Source: a bacterium (GTDB taxonomy: Bacteria > Planctomycetota > Planctomycetia > Kolteriales > Kolteriaceae). From it: 62,405 nt of DNA. This document shows positions 8,357 through 17,165 of this stretch, piece after piece. Where the stretch lies: positions 1 through 62,405 of the forward strand of contig JAIEPU010000203.1 in NCBI GenBank assembly GCA_019748235.1, read 5' to 3'. The translations under genes and the position numbers were made by a program. The notes under the pieces are model-generated. The model did not search any database, was not told the DNA's origin, and saw only the letters and a list, made by a program, of their open reading frames with translations. Within the stretch, counting starts at the first letter, position 1; each line of letters starts with the position of its first letter.

Positions 8357-11146
8357 TTAATCCTCGAACTTATATTCGAAGTTGCCGTCGGCTCCGACGC
8401 TGGCGCTGATGGCGCTGGTTTGCTGGCCGGACGCCATGCGGGTCAAAAGTTCGCGGGACATCTCGGGAAGAAGCGTATTGGTGAGAATGTTGTCGACGTT
8501 GCGTGCACCGCTTTGCACCTCTCGGCAACGGCTGGCGACTTCATCGACAAGCTGATCCGTGTAGGTAAGGGGCACGCCATGATTCTCGCGAACGCGGCGA
8601 ACGATCTTGCCGAGTTTGAGCCTGATGATCCGTTTCATCACGCTGTCACTAATCGGATAGTACGGCGTCACCACCATGCGACCAAGCAATGCGAGCGGGA
8701 AGACCTTATCGAGATCGGGCTTGATCGCCGTCGCGAGCGTTTCCAGATCGGGAAGTGTCTCCGGATCGGCACAGAGCTGCATGATCGAATCGGTCGCGAC
8801 GTTCGACGTGCAGAGGATGATCGTGTTCTTGAAATCGATCACGCGTCCTTCGCTGTCTTCCAGCACTCCCTTGTCGAAGACCTGGAAGAAGAGTTCCCAC
8901 ACATCGGGGTGTGCCTTTTCGATTTCATCGAGCAAGACGACGCTGTACGGCTTGCGGCGGACCGCTTCAGTGAGCACGCCCCCCTCGCCGTAGCCGACGT
9001 AACCCGGAGGCGACCCCTTTAAACTCGAAACGGTGTGAGCCTCTTGGTACTCGGACATGTTGATCGTGACCATGTTTCGCTCGCCGCCATAGATGAGGTC
9101 GGAGAGTGCGATCGCGGTCTCGGTCTTTCCAACACCGCTCGGCCCGACGAGCAGGAAGACGCCGATCGGCTTGTTCGGATCGTCCATGCTCGCACGGCTG
9201 GTCTGAATACGGCGAGTGATTGCCTCGAGCGCGTGCCCTTGGCCGATAACCTTTTCGGTGAGCAGATTGCTCAGCTTAAGGATGGTCTGGATCTGGTCGG
9301 CAACCATGCGGCCCACCGGGATGCCAGTCCATCCGCTAATGACCTGCGCGACGGTGTTCCCATCGACAAAGACGTGCAAAAGAGGTTCTTCTCCCTGCAC
9401 CATGGTCAGTTCGGTCTTTAGCTTATCGAGTTCTGACTTCAGCGATGCCAACTCTTCGTCACTGAGGGTCGCGGTCTCTGCCGCGGGAGCCGAAGTGGCG
9501 GCTTCGGGCGATGCCGCTCCACTCCCATTCGCGGTCGCGGCGGCTGGAGCAGGCTCGGCCTTGGGAGCGGTTCCATTTCCCTCAGCGACAGGAATCTGGG
9601 CCGCGCTGCCGTAAAGCTTGGCGCGGACGTCGTTGATCTGCCGAACGAGATCCTTTTCTGTTTCCCACCGCTTTTCGAGGTTGGCGAGCTTGTCTTTCGC
9701 GGCGGTGAGCTTGTCCTTAATCGTGCCGAGCCGTTCCGTGTGATTGATACCCGTGGCGGCTTCGCCCGCGAGGATTCGTTCTTCCCCCTCGAGCATGGTG
9801 ATCTGACGGCGGGTGTCCTCGATCGGAGCCGGGATCGACTTTTGACTAATTGCCACGCGGGCACATGCAGTGTCGAGAAGGCTGACCGATTTGTCGGGTA
9901 GTTGACGACCGGTGATGTAACGAGCCGAGAGCTTGACCGACGCATCGACTGCTTCGCTCAAGATGTTGACGCGGTGATGTTTCTCGAGGATGCCGGTCAA
10001 GCCGCGCATCATCGCGATCGCGACGTCTTCATTCGGCTCCTCGACTTTGATGACTTGGAAGCGGCGGGCGAGGGCCGCATCTTTCTCGAAGTACTTTTTG
10101 TACTCGGCCCACGTCGTTGCCGCGATGGTGCGAAGTTCGCCGCGAGCGAGAGCCGGCTTGAGCAAGTTCGCCGCGTCTCCCTGCCCTTGCGCGCCACCGG
10201 CTCCGATCAACGTGTGTGCTTCATCGATAAAGATGATGATCGGCGTCGGGGATGACTTCACTTCTTCGATCACGCTTTTCAGTCGGTTTTCGAACTCGCC
10301 CTTTACCCCCGCACCCGCTTGCAGCAGCCCGAGATCAAGCGAGCGGAGCGAGACATTCTGCAAAACTTCGGGAACATCACCTGCCGCGATGCGAAGAGCG
10401 AAACCCTCAACGACGGCGGTCTTTCCAACACCCGCTTCACCGGTCAGGATCGGATTGTTCTGACGACGGCGCGTGAGGATATCAACGATTTGACGGATCT
10501 CTGGATCACGTCCAAGCACGGGATCGATCTTTCCCTTGCGAGCATTCTCGGTCAGGTCGATCGTGAACTGATCGAGAGCGGGGGTTCGGGAACCAATCTT
10601 GGGGCCCCCTTCACCGGTGGGCATGCCGGCCGCGCTACTTCCCGCATCGGGAGACGCGACCATCTCGGCATCTTCGGAACTGCCGGCGACGATCTTGTGA
10701 AACTCATTCTTGAGATCAACCGGGCTGATAACGTCGATCGCACGGCAGGCGTCACGAAGCTGCGCGGCAAGTTGCGGATCGCTGATCGCCGCCAACAGAA
10801 GTGAGCCGGAGCGAATTCGACCGAGGCCGAGATCAACCGTCGAGACGAGCCACGCCTGCTTGACGAGATCGATCAACACCGGTGACATCGCCGGGGTGCG
10901 GCTGTTGCCCGTCTTCAAGCGATCAAGCACGCTGGTCAAGCCTCGCGCGACTTGATCTGGATTCACGCCGAACTGACGAAAGATGTGGGCGAAGTCTCCG
11001 TTCGCTTCCTCATTCAGTTTCAGGAACCAATGCTCGAGCTCGATATTGTAATTGGTCCGAGTCATACAAACGCCGGCGGCGGACTCGAGTGCTCGATGAC
11101 ACGTCCGGCCCAACTTGCTGACCAAAGACTTCAAATTGACGTCCAC
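8357..11146 (-). CDS. tssH: TssH/ClpV-type AAA+ ATPase
   Basis: A double-AAA+ Hsp100 protein of 929 residues from GTG 11146. The N-terminal Clp-R-like region (LVSKLGRTCHRALESAAGV, IEL/EHWFLKLNEE, then GNSRTPAMSP and IRSGSLLLA) matches the TssH/ClpV pattern rather than ClpB. The two Walker A motifs are GEAGVGKT and GPSGVGKT. A long middle region contains an Ala/Pro/Thr-rich insertion, and VVTPYYPISDSVMKRI near the end is also typical of ClpV. Known TssH proteins recycle contracted type VI sheaths. No other T6SS gene is visible, so its partner is unknown. GTG 11146 is preferred over the upstream start at 11263 because AGGAG lies six bases before it. The product could also be a repurposed ClpB-like disaggregase. 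Confidence 0.88.
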   Translation of the reverse strand: MDVNLKSLVSKLGRTCHRALESAAGVCMTRTNYNIELEHWFLKLNEEANGDFAHIFRQFGVNPDQVARGLTSVLDRLKTGNSRTPAMSPVLIDLVKQAWLVSTVDLGLGRIRSGSLLLAAISDPQLAAQLRDACRAIDVISPVDLKNEFHKIVAGSSEDAEMVASPDAGSSAAGMPTGEGGPKIGSRTPALDQFTIDLTENARKGKIDPVLGRDPEIRQIVDILTRRRQNNPILTGEAGVGKTAVVEGFALRIAAGDVPEVLQNVSLRSLDLGLLQAGAGVKGEFENRLKSVIEEVKSSPTPIIIFIDEAHTLIGAGGAQGQGDAANLLKPALARGELRTIAATTWAEYKKYFEKDAALARRFQVIKVEEPNEDVAIAMMRGLTGILEKHHRVNILSEAVDASVKLSARYITGRQLPDKSVSLLDTACARVAISQKSIPAPIEDTRRQITMLEGEERILAGEAATGINHTERLGTIKDKLTAAKDKLANLEKRWETEKDLVRQINDVRAKLYGSAAQIPVAEGNGTAPKAEPAPAAATANGSGAASPEAATSAPAAETATLSDEELASLKSELDKLKTELTMVQGEEPLLHVFVDGNTVAQVISGWTGIPVGRMVADQIQTILKLSNLLTEKVIGQGHALEAITRRIQTSRASMDDPNKPIGVFLLVGPSGVGKTETAIALSDLIYGGERNMVTINMSEYQEAHTVSSLKGSPPGYVGYGEGGVLTEAVRRKPYSVVLLDEIEKAHPDVWELFFQVFDKGVLEDSEGRVIDFKNTIILCTSNVATDSIMQLCADPETLPDLETLATAIKPDLDKVFPLALLGRMVVTPYYPISDSVMKRIIRLKLGKIVRRVRENHGVPLTYTDQLVDEVASRCREVQSGARNVDNILTNTLLPEMSRELLTRMASGQQTSAISASVGADGNFEYKFED

Positions 11147-11650
11147 TTCGAGCTCCTGTTTCGTTCGAAAGGCAAAGGCCGGGAAGTCGACGGACACGCC
11201 CGGCTCATAACGCGTGACTGAATATTCTCTCGTTTCGATCGGCAATTTGCTAGAGGACAGCACGTGCCCCTGGGATCAGATTTGCGCGGCAAATCCGGAC
11301 AAGAACGGCGCGAGCAAGTAATATCCACCCGGTCGCGGGCGTTCCATCCCCTCCTGAACCTATCACGAGCAATCGATCGAACGGGATGAAGCGGGTGTCA
11401 CTTCTGCTGCTGGACAGCGATAATGCTCGCGCGAACCGCATCCCCCGTACAAACGGAACATTGCGATTCTTTGGAGTACTCTAAATCCCTTACTTTCATG
11501 CGATTTCGTCGATCCCGCGGAGGCTCCCTCTTCTCATGCGTCCAACACCGTAGAATAGGACGAGGATGCGGTGAAACGGAGCCGCATCCTCCCCTATTGC
11601 CGGTGGACGGCAGGGATGGTTCGACGTTTCCAATCGGCCAAAGAAGAACG
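11147..11650. other. Divergent intergenic region between tssH and the dnaJ-like gene
   Basis: About 500 bp without a convincing gene. A possible -10 box TAGAAT is at 11551-11556, about 95 bp before the DnaJ start, with only a weak -35. No CIRCE-like inverted repeat was seen. Open frames here lack coding features. Confidence 0.5.
11153..11157 (-). promoter_or_regulatory. Shine-Dalgarno site that sets the tssH start
   Basis: AGGAG on the minus strand lies six bases before GTG 11146 and inside the longer open frame. The 39 residues upstream of this GTG have no counterpart in the family pattern, so the site favours the shorter protein. Confidence 0.7.
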
Positions 11651-12601
11651 ATGGCGAAAGATTTTTACGCAACGCTCGGCGTCTCAAAGACTGCCACCGA
11701 GGATGAGATCAAGAAGGCCTACCGCAAGCTGGCGCGGGAGAACCATCCCGACTTGCATCCCAATGACAAGAATGCCGAGAGCCGATTCAAGGAAGTGCAA
11801 GAGGCTTATGACATCCTAAGCGATAAGCAGAAACGCGAGCAATACGACCGGTTCGGCTCGGCTGCCTTTGAACAGGGATTTCCTGGAGGAGGGGGACCCG
11901 GCGCGGGGGGAGGTCGAACTTACAACTGGTCGGGCCACGGCGGTCAAGGTGGCCCCGACATCCACTTCGACTTCGGCGGTGGTGGAGGGATGGACGACAT
12001 CCTGAAGAATCTCTTCGGCGCCCGTGGTAGGAAACAGACGGGAGGGGGAGGCTTCGAAGGTTTTTCCGCGAGCGGTCGAGACATCGAAACCGAATTAGAT
12101 GTTCCCTTTCAGACCGCACTCTTAGGAGGTGAATTAGATATTCACCTTTCCGGCGGTCGGGAGGAACGATTAAGCATCAAAATCCCGCCGGGAATCGAAG
12201 ATGGAGCTCGCCTTCGACTGGGAGGCAAAGGAGAAAAGCCCGCCGGCAAAGGTCAACCGGGGGACTTGATTGTCGTCGTCAACGTGATGCCTCATCCCTA
12301 TTTCACGCGCGACGGCGTGGATGTGCAAATCGAAGTCCCGGTCACGATCGGAGAGGCTGTTCTGGGAGCGTCCATCGACGTATCAACGCTCGAAGGGCAG
12401 ATCAGCGTCAGCATTCCCGCGGGAACATCGAGCGGGAAACGCCTTCGCCTTCGGGGCAAAGGGGGCAAGACGCGATCTGGAGATCGAGGTGATCTCTACG
12501 TCAAAATCAAGATCGTCGTCCCGACCAACATCGACGACACTAGCAAGGACCTGATTCGCGAGTTCAGCGAAAAGAACCCGATGAAACCGCGAAGTTGGTG
12601 A
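11651..12601 (+). CDS. Class B DnaJ/CbpA-like co-chaperone
   Basis: 316 residues. The J domain (about 4-70) has DFYATLGVSKTATEDEIKKAYR and an intact HPD within RENHPDLHP. A Gly/Phe-rich linker follows (about 75-135), then the DnaJ C-terminal substrate-binding domains (DIETELDVPFQTALLGG, GDLIVVVNVMPHPYFTRDGVD, GKRLRLRGKG). The CxxCxGxG zinc-finger repeats of true DnaJ are absent, so this is a CbpA/DnaJ2-type Hsp40. It stimulates DnaK ATPase and delivers substrates. ATG 11651 follows AAAGAAGAAC. The open frame begins at 11423 without family support. It is divergent from tssH. Confidence 0.93.
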   Translation: MAKDFYATLGVSKTATEDEIKKAYRKLARENHPDLHPNDKNAESRFKEVQEAYDILSDKQKREQYDRFGSAAFEQGFPGGGGPGAGGGRTYNWSGHGGQGGPDIHFDFGGGGGMDDILKNLFGARGRKQTGGGGFEGFSASGRDIETELDVPFQTALLGGELDIHLSGGREERLSIKIPPGIEDGARLRLGGKGEKPAGKGQPGDLIVVVNVMPHPYFTRDGVDVQIEVPVTIGEAVLGASIDVSTLEGQISVSIPAGTSSGKRLRLRGKGGKTRSGDRGDLYVKIKIVVPTNIDDTSKDLIREFSEKNPMKPRSW

Positions 12602-12634
12602 GAAAAAATCACGTAACCTAGAGCTGAATGAGAT

Positions 12635-13084
12635 ATGTCGAGCGAATGGGAATCGCCCAATTATTCGACGCTCTTTAAGTGCATTATTCTAATCGGTTTG
12701 CTAGTCACTCCCATTGCTATACTGTTGGGCTTGGTTCCCCTGATCGGAGCAGTATTTTTGGCGGCTCCTTGGTATGTGATTATGCTCTATGCAAGGCGAT
12801 CAAACGAGCATCAACGAGTAGTGGCATCAAGTTCGATCATCTTAGTCCAGATCTTTTATTTGTTCATCTGCTGGCGATGGACCCGTACCGACGCTGGAGG
12901 ACCGAATATAGGCTTTGGATTACTTACACTATGTCTTCCAGTGTTTTATATCTTTGCCATGAGCTTCCTTTCGTTCGTCACATTCCTGATCGGTTGCTAT
13001 GTCAACAATCGAACGGGGCATAGCAGAGATTCGTCCATTAGTAGTGATACTTCGGGTTCTTCTCGTCGAAGTCGAGATCCGTGA
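12635..13084 (+). CDS. Small multi-spanning membrane protein of unknown function
   Basis: 149 residues with hydrophobic segments at about 13-45, 62-80 and 92-120, then a Ser/Arg-rich tail. No family is recognised. It starts 33 bp after the DnaJ stop and is AT-richer than it. Its last 47 bases overlap the 3' end of the convergent DUF1571 gene, so the Ser/Arg tail is antisense to that gene. The membrane segments argue for a real gene. The exact C-terminus is less sure. Confidence 0.6.
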   Translation: MSSEWESPNYSTLFKCIILIGLLVTPIAILLGLVPLIGAVFLAAPWYVIMLYARRSNEHQRVVASSSIILVQIFYLFICWRWTRTDAGGPNIGFGLLTLCLPVFYIFAMSFLSFVTFLIGCYVNNRTGHSRDSSISSDTSGSSRRSRDP

Positions 13085-13967
13085 ATCCGTTGTCGATTTT
13101 GATGTCTTCGTGGGCGTATTCCTCCACAAGGACGGGTGGATCTCCCTTCTTTTCGGGCCATTCATAGAGCTGATAAAAGATCGGCAGATTCGTCTCGTCG
13201 TCAAAGTACATGTAGTCAGAGTGAAACTTCGGATCCTTCCCCTCGGGATCGACTTCCTTTCGGCGAATGATGAACAAGGTGCAGGTCTTGCCGAGCTTCT
13301 TCTCGCCGAACTTGTACTCGAACTCCGTCTTGCCTCGCTTCAGGTCCCCCGGAACGTTGCGAACCGCTTCCTCGACCATGTGTGAAATGCCGAGCTCCGT
13401 CACGGGGTGTCGGTTCCCCTGCATCGCTCGGGCGCTTGTTGGAAGAATGCGGAGCGTACCAACGAGCGAGAGAATCCCCCCTGTATGCCCGACAATGCGG
13501 CCGTCGTTCTTCCCATCGACGTAAATTACTTCCTGCCCTTTGAGCCCCTTCGGCTCGCTGAAGGACATGTACACGCTGAAGGGTTGATTGCGAACTTTGA
13601 CGGCTGCCTTTTCGGTGGGCCAGGTCTTCCCGTCGATCCGTTCGGTCTTCACCAGAGTCATCGAATAGTCTTTGAAATCGCGGATTCGTTTCGCATTCGC
13701 TGCGAGCCAGCGAATGTAGGCGTTGACCGTCTTCTCCATTCCATCGGGGAGATTTTTCTCGACGAGCGCCTTCAGCGCGCCCGGTTCGAAGCTCGGAGTC
13801 GGATCCGCCTCGACCGTGATGGGGGGTGGTTCCGGCTTCTTCGCCCCTTCGGGAGCGCCCGCGTCATCGAGGATCCCCGACCGCAAGAGAGCAAACCCGC
13901 CCCCTAAGACGACCACTAACGCCAAGAGAACCCACCAAACCGCTTTACCCGACCTGTTTCGCATCAT
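13038..13967 (-). CDS. DUF1571 family membrane-anchored protein
   Basis: 309 residues. One transmembrane anchor at about 10-28 (VWWVLLALVVVLGGGFALL) is followed by a Pro-rich linker and a soluble domain. The domain pattern FKDYSMTLVKTERIDGK, then KVRNQPFSVYMSF, GLKGQEVIYVDGKNDGRIVGH and YFDDETNLPIFYQLYEW matches DUF1571, a planctomycete-rich family of unknown function with a LolA-like look. The domain should lie in the periplasm. The 3' end overlaps the convergent small membrane gene by 47 bp. Confidence 0.82.
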   Translation of the reverse strand: MMRNRSGKAVWWVLLALVVVLGGGFALLRSGILDDAGAPEGAKKPEPPPITVEADPTPSFEPGALKALVEKNLPDGMEKTVNAYIRWLAANAKRIRDFKDYSMTLVKTERIDGKTWPTEKAAVKVRNQPFSVYMSFSEPKGLKGQEVIYVDGKNDGRIVGHTGGILSLVGTLRILPTSARAMQGNRHPVTELGISHMVEEAVRNVPGDLKRGKTEFEYKFGEKKLGKTCTLFIIRRKEVDPEGKDPKFHSDYMYFDDETNLPIFYQLYEWPEKKGDPPVLVEEYAHEDIKIDNGFTDLDFDEKNPKYHY

Positions 13968-14194
13968 GCTTCCCGCAATCGCTCCGAGGAATGATCCAAG
14001 CCACCCCTCTCAGGATGCTCAGAAACGGGAGCGAATTCAATGCTGAAGTGAGAACGTACCTGCAGTGCTGAAGATCGAGTCATCAGCACCCTGCTAGCAT
14101 GTTCGAAGACGATCGCCTTGAACATGCCATCACTCATCGAAAACCGTCAACTCGTTCGGGATCAATGTTTGACGAATTAACCCACCGGCACACG

Positions 14195-15088
14195 TTACGC
14201 CCGATGCAGTTTCTTCCTTAATCCAAAGCCCGCGAGGCCAATCATCCCCACGACACTCAAAACCAATGTTGACGTTTCAGGGATGGAGACCACGTTGATC
14301 GAGAATGGATCGCCGGCGACGAACATCTCACCGGTGATTTGAAGGAAACCTACTCCCGACGCGCCAGCAAGCGTCGTGGGTGAATGATTGACGACGGTGT
14401 TGAACGATCCTCCTCCCGCCTGAAAGAAGTTGTACTGCAAGGTTCCCAGGTTGACGGAGGGTCCAGAGGGAATGATCGTCCCAGGAATGACGGGAATCCA
14501 CCAGTAGTCGACATTCGCGCCGAACTGAGCATAGCCTCCGGGCAATACGTTGCCGGTTGCAAGGAACGGATACGCGGGTGCTGCCCCGCCCGCGATTCCG
14601 GAAGGACCGACGCTAAAGGTCATGACGAATTGCACTTTCTCGAACGCGAAACCAGTCGCGCTTGCCGGCTGAAAGAGCGAGATCGGGGGACCAAATGTCT
14701 GGGCATAAGCATCGCCCGTATTGGCACCCCCTGCAAAATTGCCGATGATGCTGTAGTTCGCGGTTGTCAGTTGCGAGTCGGCAAAGCCAGGCCCGATGTG
14801 CCCCGTGTCATACGTGATGTTTGGCGTGAACGTCAGGCTCGGGTTCGGATAGCCTGCGTAAAGAGCGGGGACCGTCGGGCCAGTCACGGGATAGGGTCCG
14901 TTGGCATTGGCGGTCCAGAAAGGAAACGTCGGCCCCTCGGTCAGTTGAAACGTGTCGCTCATCGACCCGAAATAGGCCTCCACATCGGAACTGACCACGC
15001 CGGTGATCTGTGCCTTTGCCATGGGAACGAACACGAGCGCGAGAAGCAGTCCAAACAGACACATCGGACGATGATGAGAGTGGTTCAC
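14195..15088 (-). CDS. PEP-CTERM exported protein of unknown function
   Basis: 297 residues. An N-terminal signal peptide (LFGLLLALVFVPMAKA) precedes a Gly/Pro/aromatic-rich, probably beta-sandwich body. The tail IPETSTLVLSVVGMIGLAGFG plus RKKLHRA is a PEP-CTERM sorting signal. The start is a GTG with AAGGAGGG upstream. The body has no recognised domain. It is monocistronic by spacing. Confidence 0.8.
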   Translation of the reverse strand: MNHSHHRPMCLFGLLLALVFVPMAKAQITGVVSSDVEAYFGSMSDTFQLTEGPTFPFWTANANGPYPVTGPTVPALYAGYPNPSLTFTPNITYDTGHIGPGFADSQLTTANYSIIGNFAGGANTGDAYAQTFGPPISLFQPASATGFAFEKVQFVMTFSVGPSGIAGGAAPAYPFLATGNVLPGGYAQFGANVDYWWIPVIPGTIIPSGPSVNLGTLQYNFFQAGGGSFNTVVNHSPTTLAGASGVGFLQITGEMFVAGDPFSINVVSIPETSTLVLSVVGMIGLAGFGLRKKLHRA

Positions 15089-15345
15089 GAGATCCCTCCT
15101 TCAACCGCGGCAAAGATAGGCCGCAACGAACCCCAAGACGTGCTGAAACAAGCCGTATTGTAACAAGGTCAGAGACGGTTACACCGCATGAATCGGAGGA
15201 ATTGGTCGGGAATTGGGAAGGAAAAACCTTGCATACTGATGTCTTTATCACTCGAATTTCTGTGTTTCCGAAACCAAGAAGATCGTGATAATCTTTATCT
15301 TTCCCAGGCATAAAAACTTAAGAATTATTCTTGTTGAGGTGCTGA

Positions 15346-16284
15346 ATGTCTTTCACTCGTGACTATGAGCGTCCACTTCATTGGCAAGATTTCGAGGAAT
15401 TGACCCGAGGGCTGTTCACGAAAGTTTATGAAGATACTAATGCACAGAAGAATGGACGAAGTGGCCAATCTCAGTGCGGGGTCGATGTATTTGGAGTCGA
15501 CCATCAAAATCGAACTATCGGAATTCAATGTAAGCGACTTGATGAACAGGGACCATCCGGAGAGGAACTAGCTGGAGGTGTCATAAAACCAGAGTTGATT
15601 TTGACAGAAGTGATGAAGGCCGAGAAATTCAAACCAAAGCTTCATCAATTTGTTATCGCAACTACTGCAAAGCCTGATGTCACCGCTCAAAAAGAAGCCA
15701 GACTGATTTCCGAAGAAAGAAGGAAGAAGAACAAGTTTGACGTATGCCTGTGGTTTTGGGATTACTTTAACTCATGGATCAACAATGACATTGATATCCA
15801 AAAGTGGTACTACCGGGATATAATCCAGACGAGGCAACCCGAAACCACCAATCGATACATTCTAGAGACGTTCCATATGGCATTTTCTCGAAATGCGTTT
15901 CGCGACAGATTGTCAATGGAAAGCCCAGTTTCTTTTATCAAAGCCCTGGAAGACACTCAAAAGGCACTTAGCACTGGCGAGCTACGCGACCGAGAAACCA
16001 AATATGTGATACGAAAGGCACCTGGTGGGATTTCGTTGGTTACAAACAAAGAATGGCAAGATAAATTAAGACTAGTTTCAAAAATAATCTCTGAAGTGCG
16101 CACAATCTATTTAGAAGCGAAGAATTGCTTACCACCTAAAGTAATTGAGATGCCTTTCTACCTGATCATAAATGACCCTACAATTGAACATAATATAAAC
16201 CGTCTTCGCGCCAACGCGATCGAAATTTTAAACGAAATCTTGTTACAAGCGAACTTGCCAATAGTAGATTCTCCGCTCCTCTGA
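15346..16284 (+). CDS. PD-(D/E)XK restriction endonuclease-like protein
   Basis: 312 residues. The N-terminal 65 residues carry a Mrr/restriction-type nuclease pattern: W13, FEELT (Glu17/Glu18), GQSQCGVDVFG (Asp47) and GIQCKR (Gln61-x-Lys63), that is E...D...QxK. The rest is Lys-rich with no recognised domain and may sense or bind something. It stands alone with no methyltransferase, helicase or NTPase beside it. Its base composition is visibly AT-richer than the flanks, and AAA codons are frequent, which suggests horizontal transfer. The nuclease fold is a motif-based inference. A role in phage or plasmid defence is only a hypothesis. Confidence 0.7.
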   Translation: MSFTRDYERPLHWQDFEELTRGLFTKVYEDTNAQKNGRSGQSQCGVDVFGVDHQNRTIGIQCKRLDEQGPSGEELAGGVIKPELILTEVMKAEKFKPKLHQFVIATTAKPDVTAQKEARLISEERRKKNKFDVCLWFWDYFNSWINNDIDIQKWYYRDIIQTRQPETTNRYILETFHMAFSRNAFRDRLSMESPVSFIKALEDTQKALSTGELRDRETKYVIRKAPGGISLVTNKEWQDKLRLVSKIISEVRTIYLEAKNCLPPKVIEMPFYLIINDPTIEHNINRLRANAIEILNEILLQANLPIVDSPLL

Positions 16285-16304
16285 TCAATTACATAATTGC
16301 AGAT

Positions 16305-16321
16305 TTTCCAACTGTTGGAAA
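16305..16321 (+). terminator. AT-rich hairpin after the nuclease gene
   Basis: TTTCCAA-CTG-TTGGAAA is a perfect 7-bp inverted repeat, 20 bp after the stop codon. GCAGATT occurs just before and again about 30 bp later. It may act as a terminator, but there is no strong T run. Confidence 0.3.
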
Positions 16322-16349
16322 TCAGAATCGCAGATTATTTTGTCATCCC

Positions 16350-17045
16350 TCACTCCAGCACCTTCAGCCGGATGTTTTTAAACCAACAGGGGCTGCCGTG
16401 GTCTTGGAGGCCGATGTAGCCGTGGCGGGGGTGATCTTTGAAGGCGATGTCGAACTTGTGATGACTGCCGTCGGGGCGGGTGTTCTTCTTCGTCCACTGA
16501 TCAAGGTCGGCGGCCGTGACTTCCTCGCCGTTTAGGTTCACGGAGAGATGCGCCCCCTTCGCGGTGATTTCCATGTGGTTCCATTCGCCGACCGGCTTCA
16601 TGGCGTTCTTTTTCGGAGGGACCAAGTCATAAATCGCGCCGGTGTCGTGCGTGCCGGCGGAGGTCGTGTCGTCGATCGCGATTTCGATGCCGTTAAAGCC
16701 GACGTCCTTTCCGGGACGGGGTTCGAGCGGAAAGGTGCGGATGAAAATGCCGCTGTTACATTTTGGGCTGATCTTGAAATCGAGCGCGAGGATGAAATCT
16801 TTCCAGTCATTCTCATGAATCATCATATAGCCGCCACTCTTGTGGGGATTGATCGCATTCTCTTCGACCGGCGTTTTGCTTTCCTTCTTCGTGTTGGTCG
16901 TCCAGCCCTTCAGCGTGCCGTCGAACAGGAGAATCCACCCCTCCTTTTTCTGCTCGGGCGTGAGCACGTTGTCTGACGCGAGTAGGCGGCTGCCGGTGAC
17001 AAGCGTGAATCCAAGAACGAATAAGCAAACAGAGCGAGCGGTCAT
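16350..17045 (-). CDS. DUF1080 (3-keto-disaccharide hydrolase) family protein
   Basis: 231 residues with a signal peptide ([19 protein letters not shown]) and one DUF1080 jelly-roll domain: [64 protein letters not shown] and [10 protein letters not shown]. The family is abundant in planctomycetes, and some members hydrolyse 3-keto-glycosides or bind glycans. ATG 17045 is chosen over an upstream TTG. It is divergent from xylB, and the two 5' regions are close, so they may share a control region. Confidence 0.88.
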   Translation of the reverse strand: MTARSVCLFVLGFTLVTGSRLLASDNVLTPEQKKEGWILLFDGTLKGWTTNTKKESKTPVEENAINPHKSGGYMMIHENDWKDFILALDFKISPKCNSGIFIRTFPLEPRPGKDVGFNGIEIAIDDTTSAGTHDTGAIYDLVPPKKNAMKPVGEWNHMEITAKGAHLSVNLNGEEVTAADLDQWTKKNTRPDGSHHKFDIAFKDHPRHGYIGLQDHGSPCWFKNIRLKVLE

Positions 17046-17165
17046 CCCTTGTTTTCCCCCGAAAGGCAATGTTTGATTGCGGTCTCTTCGCCGGATAGCA
17101 TAGCCCCGCTTGAGGGGGCATCTCCAGCAGAATTAACCGTATCTGTCACGGGACGGGGGAACGAC

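Noticed and set aside
8306..9022. Long plus-strand frame antisense to tssH
   Set aside because: Lies fully within a well-supported gene and shows shadow-type composition.
14384..15163. 259-codon plus-strand frame antisense to the PEP-CTERM gene
   Set aside because: The minus-strand protein has a signal peptide and sorting tail; the plus-strand frame has neither domain nor start site.
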